Shown: piece after piece, positions 44,248 through 55,179 of the stretch
How the letters are laid out: the number at the start of each line of letters is the position of its first letter
Numbering within the stretch: position 1 is the stretch's first letter
Assembly: GCA_963971425.1 (NCBI GenBank)
Contig: OZ020514.1
Span: 24,850,602-24,914,601, forward strand
Origin: Bryoerythrophyllum caledonicum
Taxonomy: Eukaryota > Streptophyta > Bryopsida > Pottiales > Pottiaceae
DNA: 64,000 bases
Direction of reading: 5' to 3'
The notes under the pieces: generated by a model
Told to the model about the DNA's origin: nothing
The model's input: the letters and a program-made list of their open reading frames with translations, nothing else
Databases searched by the model: none
Translations under genes and position numbers: made by a program

Positions 44248-46517
44248 CTCGTCCAGAAGGCGAAACAGATTGCATTGTATATCCGGAACCACCATGTGCC
44301 CATGGCTCGTTTTTGTCGATTTTTGCCAAAATTGTCTTTGTTGTGGCCAACAGCAACAAGGTTTGCATGCAATTACATAATGATCCATCGTCTGTTGGAA
44401 GTGAAGAATGCCCTGGAGATGGTTGTGATAGACCCAGCATGGATATCCTACGTATCTTCTCTTTTTGATAGGCAAAACGGGCACCGTGCCCATGCGAAGG
44501 CATCGCAGGTGCGAGCCACCGTTCTAGACGAGACTTTCTGGCATCGGTGCACTAACTTTGAATTCGTAGTGGCACCAGTACTAAAGGCATTGCGGACTTT
44601 TGATGGTGACACTCCGGCAATGGGAATTGCTTGGATGACCATGAACAAGCTAAAGGAGCACGTGTTCAAGCTGCGCAATGCAAAATTCAACATGCTTGAC
44701 GGAATTGCAACTCGCCTTGAAGGATCATTCCTACAGCGTTGGGAGATGATGACAACAAATCTCCATTATGCAGGGGCTTTATTGAATCCTTATCTAGCCA
44801 ATAACTTGCAAATTCAAAACAATGGTGAGGCCAAAAGGGCCCTAAAGAAGGTTGTTACGACGCTCTGTGGTCCACTCGGAGTGTCTTTTTCGGCAGCAAT
44901 GCTCGAAATCACGGAGTATGAAGAATTGCGAGGCCCATATTCACCATTGGAAGCTGCGGAAATTGAAAACATCAATCTGTTGCCTCACCAATGGTGGAAT
45001 TGCGTGGGCGGGCAATCATTGCCTATCATTGCAAAGCATATAGTAGCATAAACCTGCTCGGCCTCGTCATGTGAGCGTAATTGGAGCATGTAATTGTTCG
45101 TGCATAGTAAGAGCTGAAATTGCTTGGGAGTGTAGAAAGCGGAAGATTTGGTTTACATCTACATGAATAGTCGATTGCTCCGAGAACGTGCTCGTCCAGA
45201 CCCGATTCGATGGTATGAGGAGAATGTGCATTTGGAGGAGTCTGATCCAGATGGGGGACTTCCTTCAAACACAGAGGACGAGGGCTTGGAGTCGGATGAT
45301 GAGGGTTACAACTGGATGGGCGGCGATTGGGAAGACCTTGCCGGTGACAACAACCCCGTGTCTGATCATAGCCCACCTAGGGGCAACTCTGCAAACAACG
45401 AGCACGGTAGAGATGCACTACATGACCATTTTCACAACGTCCACGGTGACCCAGTGGATGGGTCCGCATGTGTTTGACATCATTCTTCGTCTACCTTAGT
45501 GTTTGACCATTGTTCGTCTGCCCGACTATCTTCGTCTGACCTAGTGTTTGATGATGTCGACGCAGCGGCAGTCCATACTATAGTAGAATTATCGGGTGAA
45601 ACCGTGCCCAAGAAGCTAGGGCAGACGAAGATGGGTCGGCATTGGCGGGCAATCTTGATGGAGATGACAACATCTTGGAGAATCAGTCCATGAACTCAAA
45701 CGGCTCTAGCGCCTCGGGCCCTTCTAGTGGCGATGGCCCTGAACTCGACGGTCATGGCATTGGCATTGCAGCAAACGATACATTTCCTCACGATGGAAAC
45801 GAAGTGAGCAGTGGTGGAAACGATAATGAATCCCATGAGCCAATGGCCACCACGGGGTCCATTGAAGTTGTGAGAAGCTCTCCAGTTTTGCCTCAAGCAA
45901 TAAAACCGGACTCAGAGGAAGACATGCCACTCCAAGATTTGTTTCGGCGGCCACGTGCTCAAAGTACCGCATCGGTCGGAAGAACTCTTTTACGTGTAAA
46001 GAAAAAGACCTCTTTAACAATAGTTCGGTCACCCGTCCACCGTAGCGCACTCGGCCCAAATGGTGGTGTGGAGCGTGCGATACTAACCCCACAACTTCCC
46101 TCCGGGAGGGTTGGGTCCTCTACTATGAGCAGCCATTTAGGGACACGGAGGGGCCAGAACAATGGTACTCTCCCTTTCTTCACGGGACCTTGGCGAGATG
46201 GAACCTCGGAGAGAGTCATTGGGGCCAAAGGCAACCGCTCCAAAAACATGGATGGAGTAACAGACAAAAGGAAGAATATCCGAGTAAAACGACTTGTGAA
46301 CGCCGCATCAACTACTGGAGCCGAGCTACAACTACGAAACTTGGCCTCAGAGATTGAGGAGTACGTGGCACTAGTCTTGGAAAATGCAGCCGAGAACTTC
46401 TCATCATCGGGCGATGATGCAGACGATGAGGATTGCGATGAGGTACCTGGCGACAATACGGTGGTGCTTCGCGGGCTTTCTCTTCCCCAAAATGTTCGCC
46501 GATCAAAACGGAAGTGA
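44248..46517 (+). pseudogene. hAT transposase copy 1, C-terminal half
   Basis: Resumes with LVQKAKQIALYIRNHH. FDRQNGHRAHAK, FWHRCTNFEFV and YAGALLNPYLANN follow, then the hAT dimerisation end (CSASSCERNWSM, VYIYMNSRLL), with an acidic tail (HLEESDPD, DDADDEDCDEVPG) ending at 46517. In the dimerisation region four stops fall within about 100 bases (TAA 45049, then TAA, TGA, TAG to about 45137). A frame change lies around 45480-45640. Copy 2 at 60.5-63.9 kb has the same parts in the same order, including the unusually long acidic tail. Confidence 0.8.
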
Positions 46518-46783
46518 AAACACAATGAAGAATCCTCAAGCTCAGATGATTAAAAGATGACGGACATGAGGGTACTACAAGTTAAAAGTGACTTTAGTGG
46601 TGTGGTTAAAGCATTGTACAATAGTACCGCGGTTTTAAAATATGTACTTGGTGTTGAGAGTGCCATTCATGAAAGCACCACATTGTAATAAATAATTTTA
46701 ATGTTAGAGCACCTTGGTACAATTGAATTCTTTCAAATTCTCTAAACCTCAGCCCTTTTGAGGGACAGACGCAGTGTTCGATC
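46518..46783. other. Spacer, no gene seen
   Basis: Nothing recognised between the hAT copy and cluster 6. Confidence 0.4.
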
Positions 46784-47130
46784 GCGCGCGCCCGGCCCCT
46801 AACCGCGGGCGCCCGATAGGCAGGTGCGCGCGCGACCGACAATGGTACGCGCCAGGCCCGTGACGCTGCGCGCCCGGCCCTTAACGGTACGCGCCCGACC
46901 TTGACGGTACGCGCCCGGCCCTGAGTGCAACGCGCCCGGCCCTGAAATGTACGCGCGAGGCCCTTAGGGGCACGCACCCGGCCCTGTATGCACGTGCCCG
47001 GCCCTAAATCGTATGCGCGCGGCCCTAATTGGAACGCGCCTGGCCCTATATGAACGCGCCCGGTCTAGAATGGTACGCGCCCAGCCCCAAATGCTGCGCG
47101 CGCGAACCAATGGCACGCGTCCGCCCCTTG
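46784..47130 (+). repeat. GC-rich minisatellite cluster 6
   Basis: About 15 units such as GGTACGCGCCCGGCCCTGA, the longest plus-oriented cluster with a regular period. It ends about 180 bp before the TATA box at 47310, further than in clusters 2-5; a TCCGTC-rich tract lies between. Confidence 0.9.
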
Positions 47131-47247
47131 ATGTGACGTGGAAAGCCGTCTGACGTGTCGTGCACACGTGTTTTACTAGGGGTTAAGTTGAAAATTTGAT
47201 TTAGGGTTTGTAATTTTTTTTACCCGCAACTGTTCGCCAAAAAGTGT

Positions 47248-47306
47248 TGTCCGTCCTGTCCGTCCGTCCTACTGTCCATCCGTCTGCTGTCTTTGGGCCC
47301 CTGTCC
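47248..47306 (+). repeat. TCCGTC-rich tract upstream of the ParB-like gene
   Basis: Repeated GTCCGTC words directly before the TATA box. Similar tracts occur at about 30105-30190 and, reversed, at about 59930-60000. Confidence 0.7.
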
Positions 47307-47309
47307 GTC

Positions 47310-47316
47310 TATATAG
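47310..47316 (+). promoter_or_regulatory. TATA box of the ParB-like gene
   Basis: TATATAG in GTCTATATAGAC, 19 bp before the ATG at 47335, so the transcript start would lie very near that ATG. A downstream start is possible. Confidence 0.45.
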
Positions 47317-47334
47317 ACAACCTTGGAGTTGAGT

Positions 47335-48073
47335 ATGCAGGTGGTCAAGAGGAGGGCGTCAAAGAAGGAGCCGAAGGTGAAGTCCGTGGCCGATGCGCTT
47401 TTATTTGCCAACCACCTCTCTGTCAAGACGAGTGGTCAGGAGCTGGACATCATGTACAAGGCATTAGAGGATGGTCTTAGCGCTTGTTATCCATTCGGGC
47501 AGAACAAGCTCCCAGCGAAACGCAAAAATTCATGTTGCTCCCAACTCGAGGAAGTACAGACCCATCATCGCGAAGCGCACACAACAACTTGTGCTGTTCT
47601 ATAAACGATTGGGACCATGGCGGGCAAAGCCGCCTCTGTATTGTGTTCCTCTACGGGGTCCCCCGGGAACAAAAAAGAATGGGAGGGAGTTGCACGGGAT
47701 CAAGCTTGTGCTGCCTAGGATTCACGCGTCCATGGACGTCAAAGTTGTGCTTGATGGAGTACACTACAAGTGGTGGAATTCTCCAATATGCCACTGGTAC
47801 ATCATTGGTGGCCAACACACGTACCTGGCATGCAAAGCACTCGGCAAGTTGGTGCCTGTGGATTCGGATAGGGCGAATTACTTCCTCGATCACGATATTA
47901 TCCCATTGTGGTCAAGGGATCCGGACAACCTCGTGAAGATCTCCAACCTCTTGAACATCAAAATCAAGGACAAGAAAGCCGAAGAGACCTTCGTGTCGCA
48001 GCTCCGAAAGATGAGGGATGAGTTGATCAAGCATGGTCGGCTCGACAGGAGGACCAACTACAAGAAATAGAAG
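47335..48073 (+). pseudogene. ParB/Srx-like domain exon
   Basis: Starts MQVVKRRASKKEPK (basic). A frameshift lies near 47530. The main part then reads YKWWNSPICHWYIIGGQHTYLA, then DHDIIPLWSRDPDNLVKISN, ending RTNYKK with TAG 48068-48070 just before a donor (AAG then GTAATG at 48074). GGQHTYLA sits where ParB/sulfiredoxin-fold proteins have a GERR or GGNHR motif, and WSRDPD fits the following strand. I recall similar plant proteins of unknown role; the fold assignment is tentative. Intron 1 (about 48074-48235) holds motif B at 48160-48176. Confidence 0.5.
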
Positions 48074-48235
48074 GTAATGTGTCTCTTCACTCGCCAATTT
48101 TGCTCTCCATTATTGACAATCTCATGAGCATGGTGGAATTAAATCATTGTTTATGTTTCATCGGCGGGCAGCCAACAACATTGTGATTGAGCTCATGTGA
48201 ATGTAATATTTATTATTGTACACGAGTTTTGCAAG

Positions 48236-49515
48236 GAATACCTTTCAACATTGTTGGGGAAGGACTCCAAGACGGACACCTTGAAGGTGCCGCTTGTATT
48301 TGCACCAGACAATATTTACAACAAGTGGCAAGAAGTATTCGACGCATGGGATTGGGGCACCTTGATTGGTGAGGATGGGAAGAAGCCCCAAAACATCCTT
48401 CAAATTCCTCAACAGGACCTCACCCTCTACGACCTTCAACACATTCTCGCCCTCCGGGACGAGGAATCCATGAAGCTTGCTCATGAAATCCTCGCGAAGA
48501 AGGTATACTTGAAGGTAACCGGAGGCCGCAACAAGGATGCAGAAGGAGTTTCGCTCAAATCCTCGTGTCAGGATAAGAAGATGGAATACATCATCAAGAA
48601 CGAGCTCATGCTGATGTATCGGAAGTATCCATTGAAGAAGGCTGGCGATAACACCTACTCACCTTGGCCGGTTGAAGAGTACATGGAGCTGGCGGACGAG
48701 AAGGGCATCAACGACAAAACCATCTTGAACATCAGACGCGAGCTAGAGCTTAGTGATCCGAGAAAGGCCTACCTCAAAGGAAGGTATAGCGGAATTACAC
48801 CAAGTACCACCCCTGCTCCAGCGGAGTTCCATGCGGCGTTACAAAAGTATGCCCTCAACAGCAACAATGTTGTAGATGAGTATAGTGCCCGTCAGGAAGT
48901 TTGAGTTGCGCAGGAGCTTGAGGACGTCGTGAGCCTGATCGATGCACCCGGACTCTTCAATCTCGAGAAGGCGGCGCGCGAGATGTTCATCGTGTTTGGC
49001 TTCGATAAGTGTGGGGTCCCGATCTTTTACAACAAAGACGGGCTCAAGGCTGTTGCAAAGAGGCTATTGCGGTGTCAGAGGTTGATAGGGAACTCTATGC
49101 TCCTTCAGTCTTCATCACAGAGGACGAGTCTAATTTCGTGATTGAGACTGAATGTCATTCGAAGAAGCTGGATTGCGCAGTTCACACCATCCGCTACCTT
49201 CTAGACTCGAGCAGAAGATTCACTCCCTCCGCCATGGACGAGAGACCCATGGTGCATGTCGGCATCCTCTTCAACCAGCCCGGAGCTCAACGGGACCGCC
49301 TGCGCCAGTTCCAAAAGGTAACCAGATTGAAAAAGCCTTTCAGTCTACTCTATGACGATGCTGCCTTGCCCTCGGCTGAGAGTTCGGCTGGAGATGAATG
49401 CCATCCAAGCTTAGGGTTGCTCTCATCAATTTTGCAACCCACACTGGTGAAGGGCGACTTAAGTTTGACCATCTTCAACACTTGGGGTGGAGGCAACGTG
49501 ACTGCATTGGCCTTG
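48236..49515 (+). pseudogene. Middle exon of the ParB-like gene
   Basis: Open in one frame to 48904 (VPLVFAPDNIYNKWQEVFDAW, LTLYDLQHILALRDEES, YIIKNELMLMYRKYP), then TGA 48902-48904. The same frame continues with LEDVVSLIDAPGLFNLEK and FGFDKCGVP. Shifts near 49070 and 49400 follow; the frame then ends LGWRQRDCIGLG with a perfect donor GTAAGT at 49516. It is helical and hydrophilic, with no family recognised beyond its link to the ParB-like exon. Confidence 0.5.
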
Positions 49516-49635
49516 GTAAGTCACCTCTCCTTCATCCATTCATTCCTTCTTTCTTTCACCTTCTCATGTTCGTCGGCAGCCCGTCAATGAGATAGTTTTC
49601 ATTTTGATTATTGATCGACTCTGTTTGCCCAACAG
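49516..49635 (+). other. Intron with motif B
   Basis: GTAAGT at 49516 to CCCAACAG at 49635, 120 bp, with a T-rich acceptor. Motif B lies at 49572-49588 (GTCGGCAGCCCGTCAAT). Confidence 0.75.
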
Positions 49636-50688
49636 CAACATAAAACGACAGTGATCGAGTTTGTTCGCAAGGAGGCGGAGGTTGCTGCCGCGATGGAGCG
49701 AGTACAGGCGATGTCCTTCCTACCGGGCAGAGCTCACCTGCTTGCGTTAACGCTTCCAATTGAGCCCACTGTGGAACCCATCGAGGTGGTCAACTTGACT
49801 GAAGCCGACTAGGATTCAGACCATGGGACCGAGATGGGCGAGGATGCGTTGGAAGACAGCCTTTTCCCGACAACGTCGAGAACGATGGACTGCTCTCAGC
49901 AGCCAACTTAGATGTTTGTCTTGATGAAGTACACCTCATACGGCCTCAAAAGGGAGGAAAGACACCAGTTGTGGTGCGACCAGAGGTGGAGCCGCGGCGC
50001 GATGACCGTCCCCCTGCACTAAGCGGGATGATCGTCCCCTTGTTCGCACAGCCTGCGGATGAAACCGTCGTGCGCTTGCAAGGTGCCTTCGTCCCTCCCC
50101 GAGCTGTAACCCCCATCGACCATGGAATTGGCGGCCCGCCGACACCGCCTGCACCAAGCTCCCTTGTATCTGGTGGGCCTGTACCGCGTGAGAATCCTTC
50201 GAGTTCTTCACACCCAAGCACTTCCACTACTTCAAAATCCGGCAATGTTCCACATCATGCACCGGTGCAAGAAGTGGTGAGCAAAAAAAAGAAACCGAAT
50301 GTGAGGATTATACCTCCAAACCGGACTACTCGCGTTACGGCTTCCGAAATCAGTGGAGGACAGACTCCCCAGAGTTCTGCCCCCACCGAGCCATCGAAAA
50401 AAAGACAACGAAGCCAATCGTAGAAGAGCAAGGCACCGTCAGAAGAAGGTGGCCTTTCATTGGGAGTGCCGTCACCGAAGAGCACTTCGAAGAACACCAA
50501 GGAGGGGCGGTCAAGGAAGCGGTCGCCTCCGCCTCCGAAAAAGGGATTGCGGAAGTCAAAGAGGGGGGGTAGCGTTGGTTCTACCCGAAGGGAACTTTCG
50601 ATGACCCCTAACTCTGCTGATCATCCCAACACGGGGCTTTCGCCTACAGCTCCTCCTGTGAGGCACGATACAGGCAATACATCCACAG
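49636..50688 (+). pseudogene. Basic, Pro/Ser-rich linker exon
   Basis: Begins QQHKTTVIEFVRKEAEV, with TAG near 49810 and a shift near 49866. It is then open (VVVRPEVEPRRDDRP, PSKKRQRSQS, TAG 50421-50423, KSKAPSEEGG, KGLRKSKRGGSV) to a donor ACAG then GTTAGT at 50689. It is low-complexity, disordered and rich in Lys/Arg/Pro/Ser, like a nuclear linker. Motif B at 50127-50143 lies inside the exon and is read as IGGPPT. Confidence 0.5.
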
Positions 50689-50915
50689 GTTAGTCACGAG
50701 ATAGTACACCTAGGAGATTTTTCTTCCAGTTTAGCACACTACCTTTCTCATAAATGTACTTTATCACGTGAACTCAAAGCTCCTTTTCCATGGTTGTTCT
50801 TCTGATTTCGCAAACTATTATCAGAATGTGTTTCCATGTTCCACTTCTCTGTCGGCTGCCCGCCGACTGTATATCTAATAGCTTCCATATTTCTCTCAAT
50901 GAGCAGTTCATCCAG
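50689..50915 (+). other. Intron with motif B
   Basis: GTTAGT to TCATCCAG; the phase is correct on both sides (STG then IPPPT). Motif B is at 50851-50867. Confidence 0.65.
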
Positions 50916-51769
50916 GTATTCCTCCTCCTACTGTTTTAACTCCAGCAATTGACAAAGATGGAGCGGATCGGGAAACGGAGGCATTTGAGCACGACATTCA
51001 GGTGGGCAGACAACCACTCAATAACTATTTTCTTGTCCTCCAAGTAGACGGTCTGTTACTCGCCCTAGATATTGACAAGGACGGGTCGTTGAATAGCAAG
51101 ATCCGGCCACGCATGGTTGAGTTTCTTAACTACTACATTTCGAACTTTAGTATTGTGGTCTGGAGTTTGGAGAATCCAAATAGGCATGCCCATGAAATGA
51201 AAACCCTTAGAGATGCATGTCCCGGATTTAGAAGGCTTCGTTATATTTTTAATTAGTCGTACTACGACGTGGCGAGGTTTGGTGTTGGGGGTCAGAAACT
51301 CTACCTGAAGAGGTTGTCTATGCTTTTCTTGAGTCCCTCGGCGCTAAAAGGAACTGAAGCAAATAGCGGCAACACTCTATTGATTGACGTTTCTCCTTTT
51401 ACAAACGTCAAGAACAGTCCATATAATGCTATCCATCTTGTTCCCTTCACCATGGATTCTATTGAGACCTCCACGAATGAGTCGTCTATTCTCTTCAAGG
51501 TCTCAAAGTTCCTTGAAGCAATGAAAGCGTCAGGCATGCTTGTACCCTTGTATACCGCGGTTGCAGATTCCCTTTCCTTGGTGAAAGAATCGGTTGTGCC
51601 TTTCAAAAGTCCAAGGAAGGCAGCTATTCGCTTGGTAGAAAAAGACAAAACTTCCACTGCCAGGGCCGTCGTCCCTTGGATCCGTCGTCTCCTACCAGGT
51701 GACCCTGAATGGGAGCAGTACATATGGTCGTACCCAAGCAATAGGCGTCCACGTCCTAGTACTACTTAG
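50916..51769 (+). pseudogene. HAD module 1 (FCP1/NIF-like)
   Basis: IPPPTVLTPAIDKDG leads into NYFLVLQVDGLLLALD (motif I has Val in place of the nucleophile Asp), RPRMVEFLNYYISNF, IVVWSLENP, then TAG 51254-51256, SYYDVARFG and NTLLIDVSPFTNVKNSPYN. The end is LPGDPEWEQYIWSYPSNRRP and stop 51769. It is fully collinear with module 2. Loss of the acidic nucleophile and pair argues against phosphatase activity; it may bind a partner instead. Intron phase ties it to the ParB-like gene upstream. Confidence 0.6.
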
Positions 51770-51777
51770 AACTTGCC

Positions 51778-51794
51778 GTCGGCGGGCAGCCGAC
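51778..51794. repeat. Motif B, perfect form, 8 bp after a stop codon
   Basis: GTCGGCGGGCAGCCGAC. The same sequence lies 10 bp after the stop of module 2 at 52691-52707, so the motif was duplicated with the module or acts in the 3-prime end. Confidence 0.85.
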
Positions 51795-51961
51795 GCTTGC
51801 AAAACCCATGTTGTAATTCACGCCTGTATAAATCCACATAAATAAAGATTGTCTCCAACTTTTTGAGGTTCATATTCCAAATATATATCGTCATAACAAT
51901 CATAGTGTCCGGTGCTTATGTTTGATACTTATTATATCTATGTCATCGACTTTTGCCTCCA

Positions 51962-52680
51962 GGTGCCCCACATTGTGGCTGGGTCTCAAGCGGGGGGAGA
52001 ATCCATCCAGAAGCATCCTGAGGTGCGAACTGTGAAGGTCAATCACTACTTCATTGTCTTAGGTGTAAACCGTTTGTTGATCGCACAGAATACAAGCAAG
52101 GACGGAAAGTGGCATACCAAATTCAGGCCGAAGTTGGCTGAGTTTATCAACTTCTGCGTGGATAACTTTACAGCTGTGCTTTGGAGTAGTGAAAGTCAGC
52201 CTAAGCTAGCTGCCCAATTGATAGCCCTCAGAGGCCACTGCCCTGTTTTTAAAGTAGTCAAACACGTGTACGATAATTCCTACTGTGATGTAGCTAAGAA
52301 ACTGGTAGTAACTCGGAACATATACCTCATGAGACTGTCTACATTGTTTTTGAACCAAAAGGCAATGCTAGGATCTGGTGCGAATAGTGAGAACACCATC
52401 TTGCTTGACCATTGTCCGATCAAAAATGTCAGAAATAGTCCTCTTAATGCAATGCATCCGATGACATTCACCTTGGAGTCAATGGAGTCGGACAAGAACG
52501 TTGTTCTTCCCGGGTCGTTAAGTACCTCTCCGCTTTGTTAGAGTCAGGCTTGCCTGTACCCGAATATATTCGGAGGAATCCTAGCTCTGGATGCCCTCGA
52601 CTCTGCCCTGGTGACCCACAATGGGAGGACTTTGTTCTGGCGTACCCGAGCAGTAGGCGCCCCCCTCGTTCCGTTGCATA
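51962..52680 (+). pseudogene. HAD module 2 (FCP1/NIF-like)
   Basis: Follows an acceptor TTTTGCCTCCAG. VNHYFIVLGVNRLLIAQN (motif I degenerate), KFRPKLAEFINFCVDNF, AVLWSSESQ, KHVYDNSYCDVAKK and NTILLDHCPIKNVRNSP are readable. A one-base shift near 52507 separates the end, LCPGDPQWEDFVLAYPSS and stop near 52680. About 40% of residues match module 1. Confidence 0.6.
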
Positions 52681-52690
52681 GTAGTTTGGC

Positions 52691-52707
52691 GTCGGCGGGC
52701 AGCCGAC
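52691..52707. repeat. Motif B after module 2
   Basis: GTCGGCGGGCAGCCGAC, identical to 51778-51794. Confidence 0.85.
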
Positions 52708-52854
52708 GCCGAAATCGCCCAATTTTGCCAGGCTTTGACATTCATGTCTGTAACACCATTTTTCTTCGAAATAAAATTCCTCACAATAATCACAATCTCC
52801 CTTGCACATGGCTCATCACTTATTGTATGCATTTGAATCGACTTTTCCATTCAA

Positions 52855-53430
52855 GTGGACTATCCTGTCGAGGAGATTGAGGAGCTGGTTCTGATTCTAA
52901 AAAACCCGGTTATTATAATATTCAATGACAACTCACCGGAGAGACCGAGTCGTCACCCGATCGACGACTCGCAGTCAACAGCTTCCCTCCCCGACATTCG
53001 TCCTACCCACTATTTTGGTATGGAAGATGACGTTCGAGACTTTGCACCATCACCGCTGGAGGAGGTGGGGCCCAAATGTGTCCACCGTGTTCCTGTCGAA
53101 TCCGTTGCGGACCAATGTATCAACCGAGAAGGCAACAGCCAAGCCTTCGCCTCCAACGGAGCTTGGCTTGGGTCGGACGAAGTAGTTGGCGGGCCGCCGA
53201 CCGCTATATCTACCCCAAACCCGGCTGCCTACGAGAGCTCCAAAGTTGTTCCAAGGAACATTCAGGTGGGTCCTTCAAGATACTACCTCGTCCTAGAAGT
53301 TAGAGGGCTTCTAATGGCTGAACGATATGGTTATCCGGGAAGAGATAAGAAGCCCCATTTGTGGGCTCCGGATTCACCATCCGGTGGACTCCGGATTCAC
53401 CGTCCAAGATTATTGGAGGCTAAATTCTGA
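52855..53430 (+). pseudogene. HAD module 3, N-terminal part only
   Basis: After an acceptor like that of module 2 (CGACTTTTCCATTCAAG), it has an acidic linker (VEEIEELVLILKNP), in-frame motif B at 53185-53201 read as VVGGPPTAI, then RYYLVLEVRGLLMAERY, and stops soon after. The WS and terminal acidic motifs are missing or scrambled in other frames up to about 53570. A truncated module. Confidence 0.5.
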
Positions 53431-53794
53431 TTTGGGTCACTGTCGTATTTTCCCGGGAACAGCGGTCCACAATAGATACCGAGAAGTCCTTTCTTCTTAC
53501 CAAGAGGGCTTCGACAAGCCAGGTTGTCTAGATGAAATAATGGCGAAGTTGACAGTCACTCCCCCACCTTAGAGAGCCATATTTTCTGAGAGGGCCTCCC
53601 GATTTGGCACCCACTTAAATTCACCGGACTCTCGCCCATCATAATACAGTGATAAATGTTATAGGCAATTTCATATAATTACTTTTATGTATTCATCTCA
53701 AATTTTGCTAAACTAATTTTCTTTGTTTTATATTCCTCGCATATTTCATTTCAGTGGTTTGTTTCATATCCTTCTACTTCTTGTAGTTTTCTCC

Positions 53795-53811
53795 GTTGGC
53801 GGCCCGCCGAC
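53795..53811. repeat. Motif B before module 4
   Basis: GTTGGCGGCCCGCCGAC, about 65 bp upstream of a splice-acceptor-like CATTTTCCAG. Confidence 0.8.
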
Positions 53812-53876
53812 GTGTTTAACTTCTCACTTCCACCCGTAGTTTGCATCATGACAATGTTTCTTCAACATTTTCCAGG

Positions 53877-54328
53877 GAACATCCTTCCATTTCATATGCC
53901 TGCACGCTCCTCCATCATCGATTCAAAAATGTATTGTACTATGCGTCAATGGTCTTCTTTGCTATGTGGACCCTTGCAAGCTGATATCTTCTCATTTCCC
54001 TCATGGGAATGTTGTCCGGAGGCCGGGCCTAAAGAAACTATTCGAGATGTTACTTCCCCGCTTCAACATCGGGTTGTGGTCAACGATGCCTCTAAACAAG
54101 TTAAAGCCGCTCTTGTTGCATATTCTTCCGGAAGGAGTCTTTCAATGTTTGTCGTTTGTTTATAGCAGAAGTGACTTAGATGATTGTTCTAAGTTTCCTT
54201 GGAGCTACAAAACACCGTCCACGCTCTACAAGAAGAAGCAATCTAGACATGTTTTTAAGCCCCACCAAGTTTTGTTTGTCGACGTTGACCCTAAATCGCT
54301 CCGACGTATCCCCGACTGGATGTGCTAA
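53877..54328 (+). pseudogene. HAD module 4 (FCP1/NIF-like)
   Basis: From the acceptor TTTTCCAG. NGLLCYVDPCKLIS (like NGILC in the gene at 1.5 kb), RRPGLKKLFEMLLPRF, IGLWSTMPLNKLK, FVYSRSDLDDCSKF and VLFVDVDPKSLRRIP, then a stop at 54328. Motif order is normal for a NIF domain. The first acidic motif is not clear because the frame upstream of 53945 is uncertain. Confidence 0.55.
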
Positions 54329-55160
54329 ATCCCTTGGCCGTTCCGTGGTCATTTGACCTCTCCAATCAAAGACGGAGTAATCCCGAATGTGGCGACCGAC
54401 ATCATTCCGCTCATCTTCCCCTTCCATAGATTTTCATCCGTCCCTGAATATATGACGCACAACATTCAATCATCTGCCTTGGAAATCTGATAACCTTTCT
54501 ATTATTTTTCTACATCACTGGCACCACTATTTGATGCCTTGCAGACTTGGTTAAAAAATGCCAGGAGAACAAAAAAATGTTATTATTAATTCTATAACAA
54601 TGTAGGTTTAACAAAATGTAGAACAAAAGTGCAATGTTAAATACAAACGGTGGTGGAACAAGGGTGAAGTGTATGAAGTGTTGGAAAAATACCTCAAGAA
54701 CTTCATCCTCTTGTAGTAATTCGTGTCGCACGCTCATTGATCCCAATGACCCTTGCATGTTGCCAAGGTCATCTAAGTATCTTGCAACACTTTTTGGGCA
54801 CCCGTACGAGACAAGAAGAGATGGCTCTAAGACGACAGAATCATGGATGACCTCTTCTACAAATAGGACCAATGCTTGAAGGACCGCTTCTACTAGTGGA
54901 ACTACAATTTGGACAACTTCTTTGATGACAGGGTGAGCGATCGCGTCATCATTGAAATGTAAATCTGGAAAGTTCAAAACAACTTCAAACTATGAGCTCA
55001 TGAACATAGAGGACACTGATACATGGCAAAGTTGTCAAAAGTCAAGCAGTTTAGCTTGAGCCGAGCTAAAGTGCTCAGTGAATACTGTAATACTTACAAA
55101 AAAAATTAATTGTACAAAAGTAGACATTTACAAAATGTTCTGCCTATGTACAAATCAGAA
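54329..55160. other. Mostly unassigned; weak minus-strand ORF
   Basis: A minus ORF of 155 codons (54510-54977) is hydrophobic (VVPLVEAVLQALVLFVEEV) and could be a last exon of the gene at 55180-55934, but nothing supports it beyond length. Motif A is at 55049-55075. Confidence 0.35.
55049..55075. repeat. Isolated motif A copy
   Basis: Left arm CAGTTTAGCTTGA, right arm GCCGAGCTAAAGTG. It is 52 kb from the main motif A cluster, which shows the motif is dispersed and not only a local tandem repeat. Confidence 0.75.
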
Positions 55161-55179
55161 CTACAACGCACTGACATGA

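Noticed and set aside
14335-51256. Reassigned UAG codon (for example UAG read as Gln)
   Set aside because: Several of the TAG codons replace Trp and not Gln, genuine gene ends also use TAG, and paralogues have the ordinary sense codon.
54510-54977. 155-codon hydrophobic minus ORF as a membrane protein
   Set aside because: No homologue in the window, no clear start context; kept only as a weak note.
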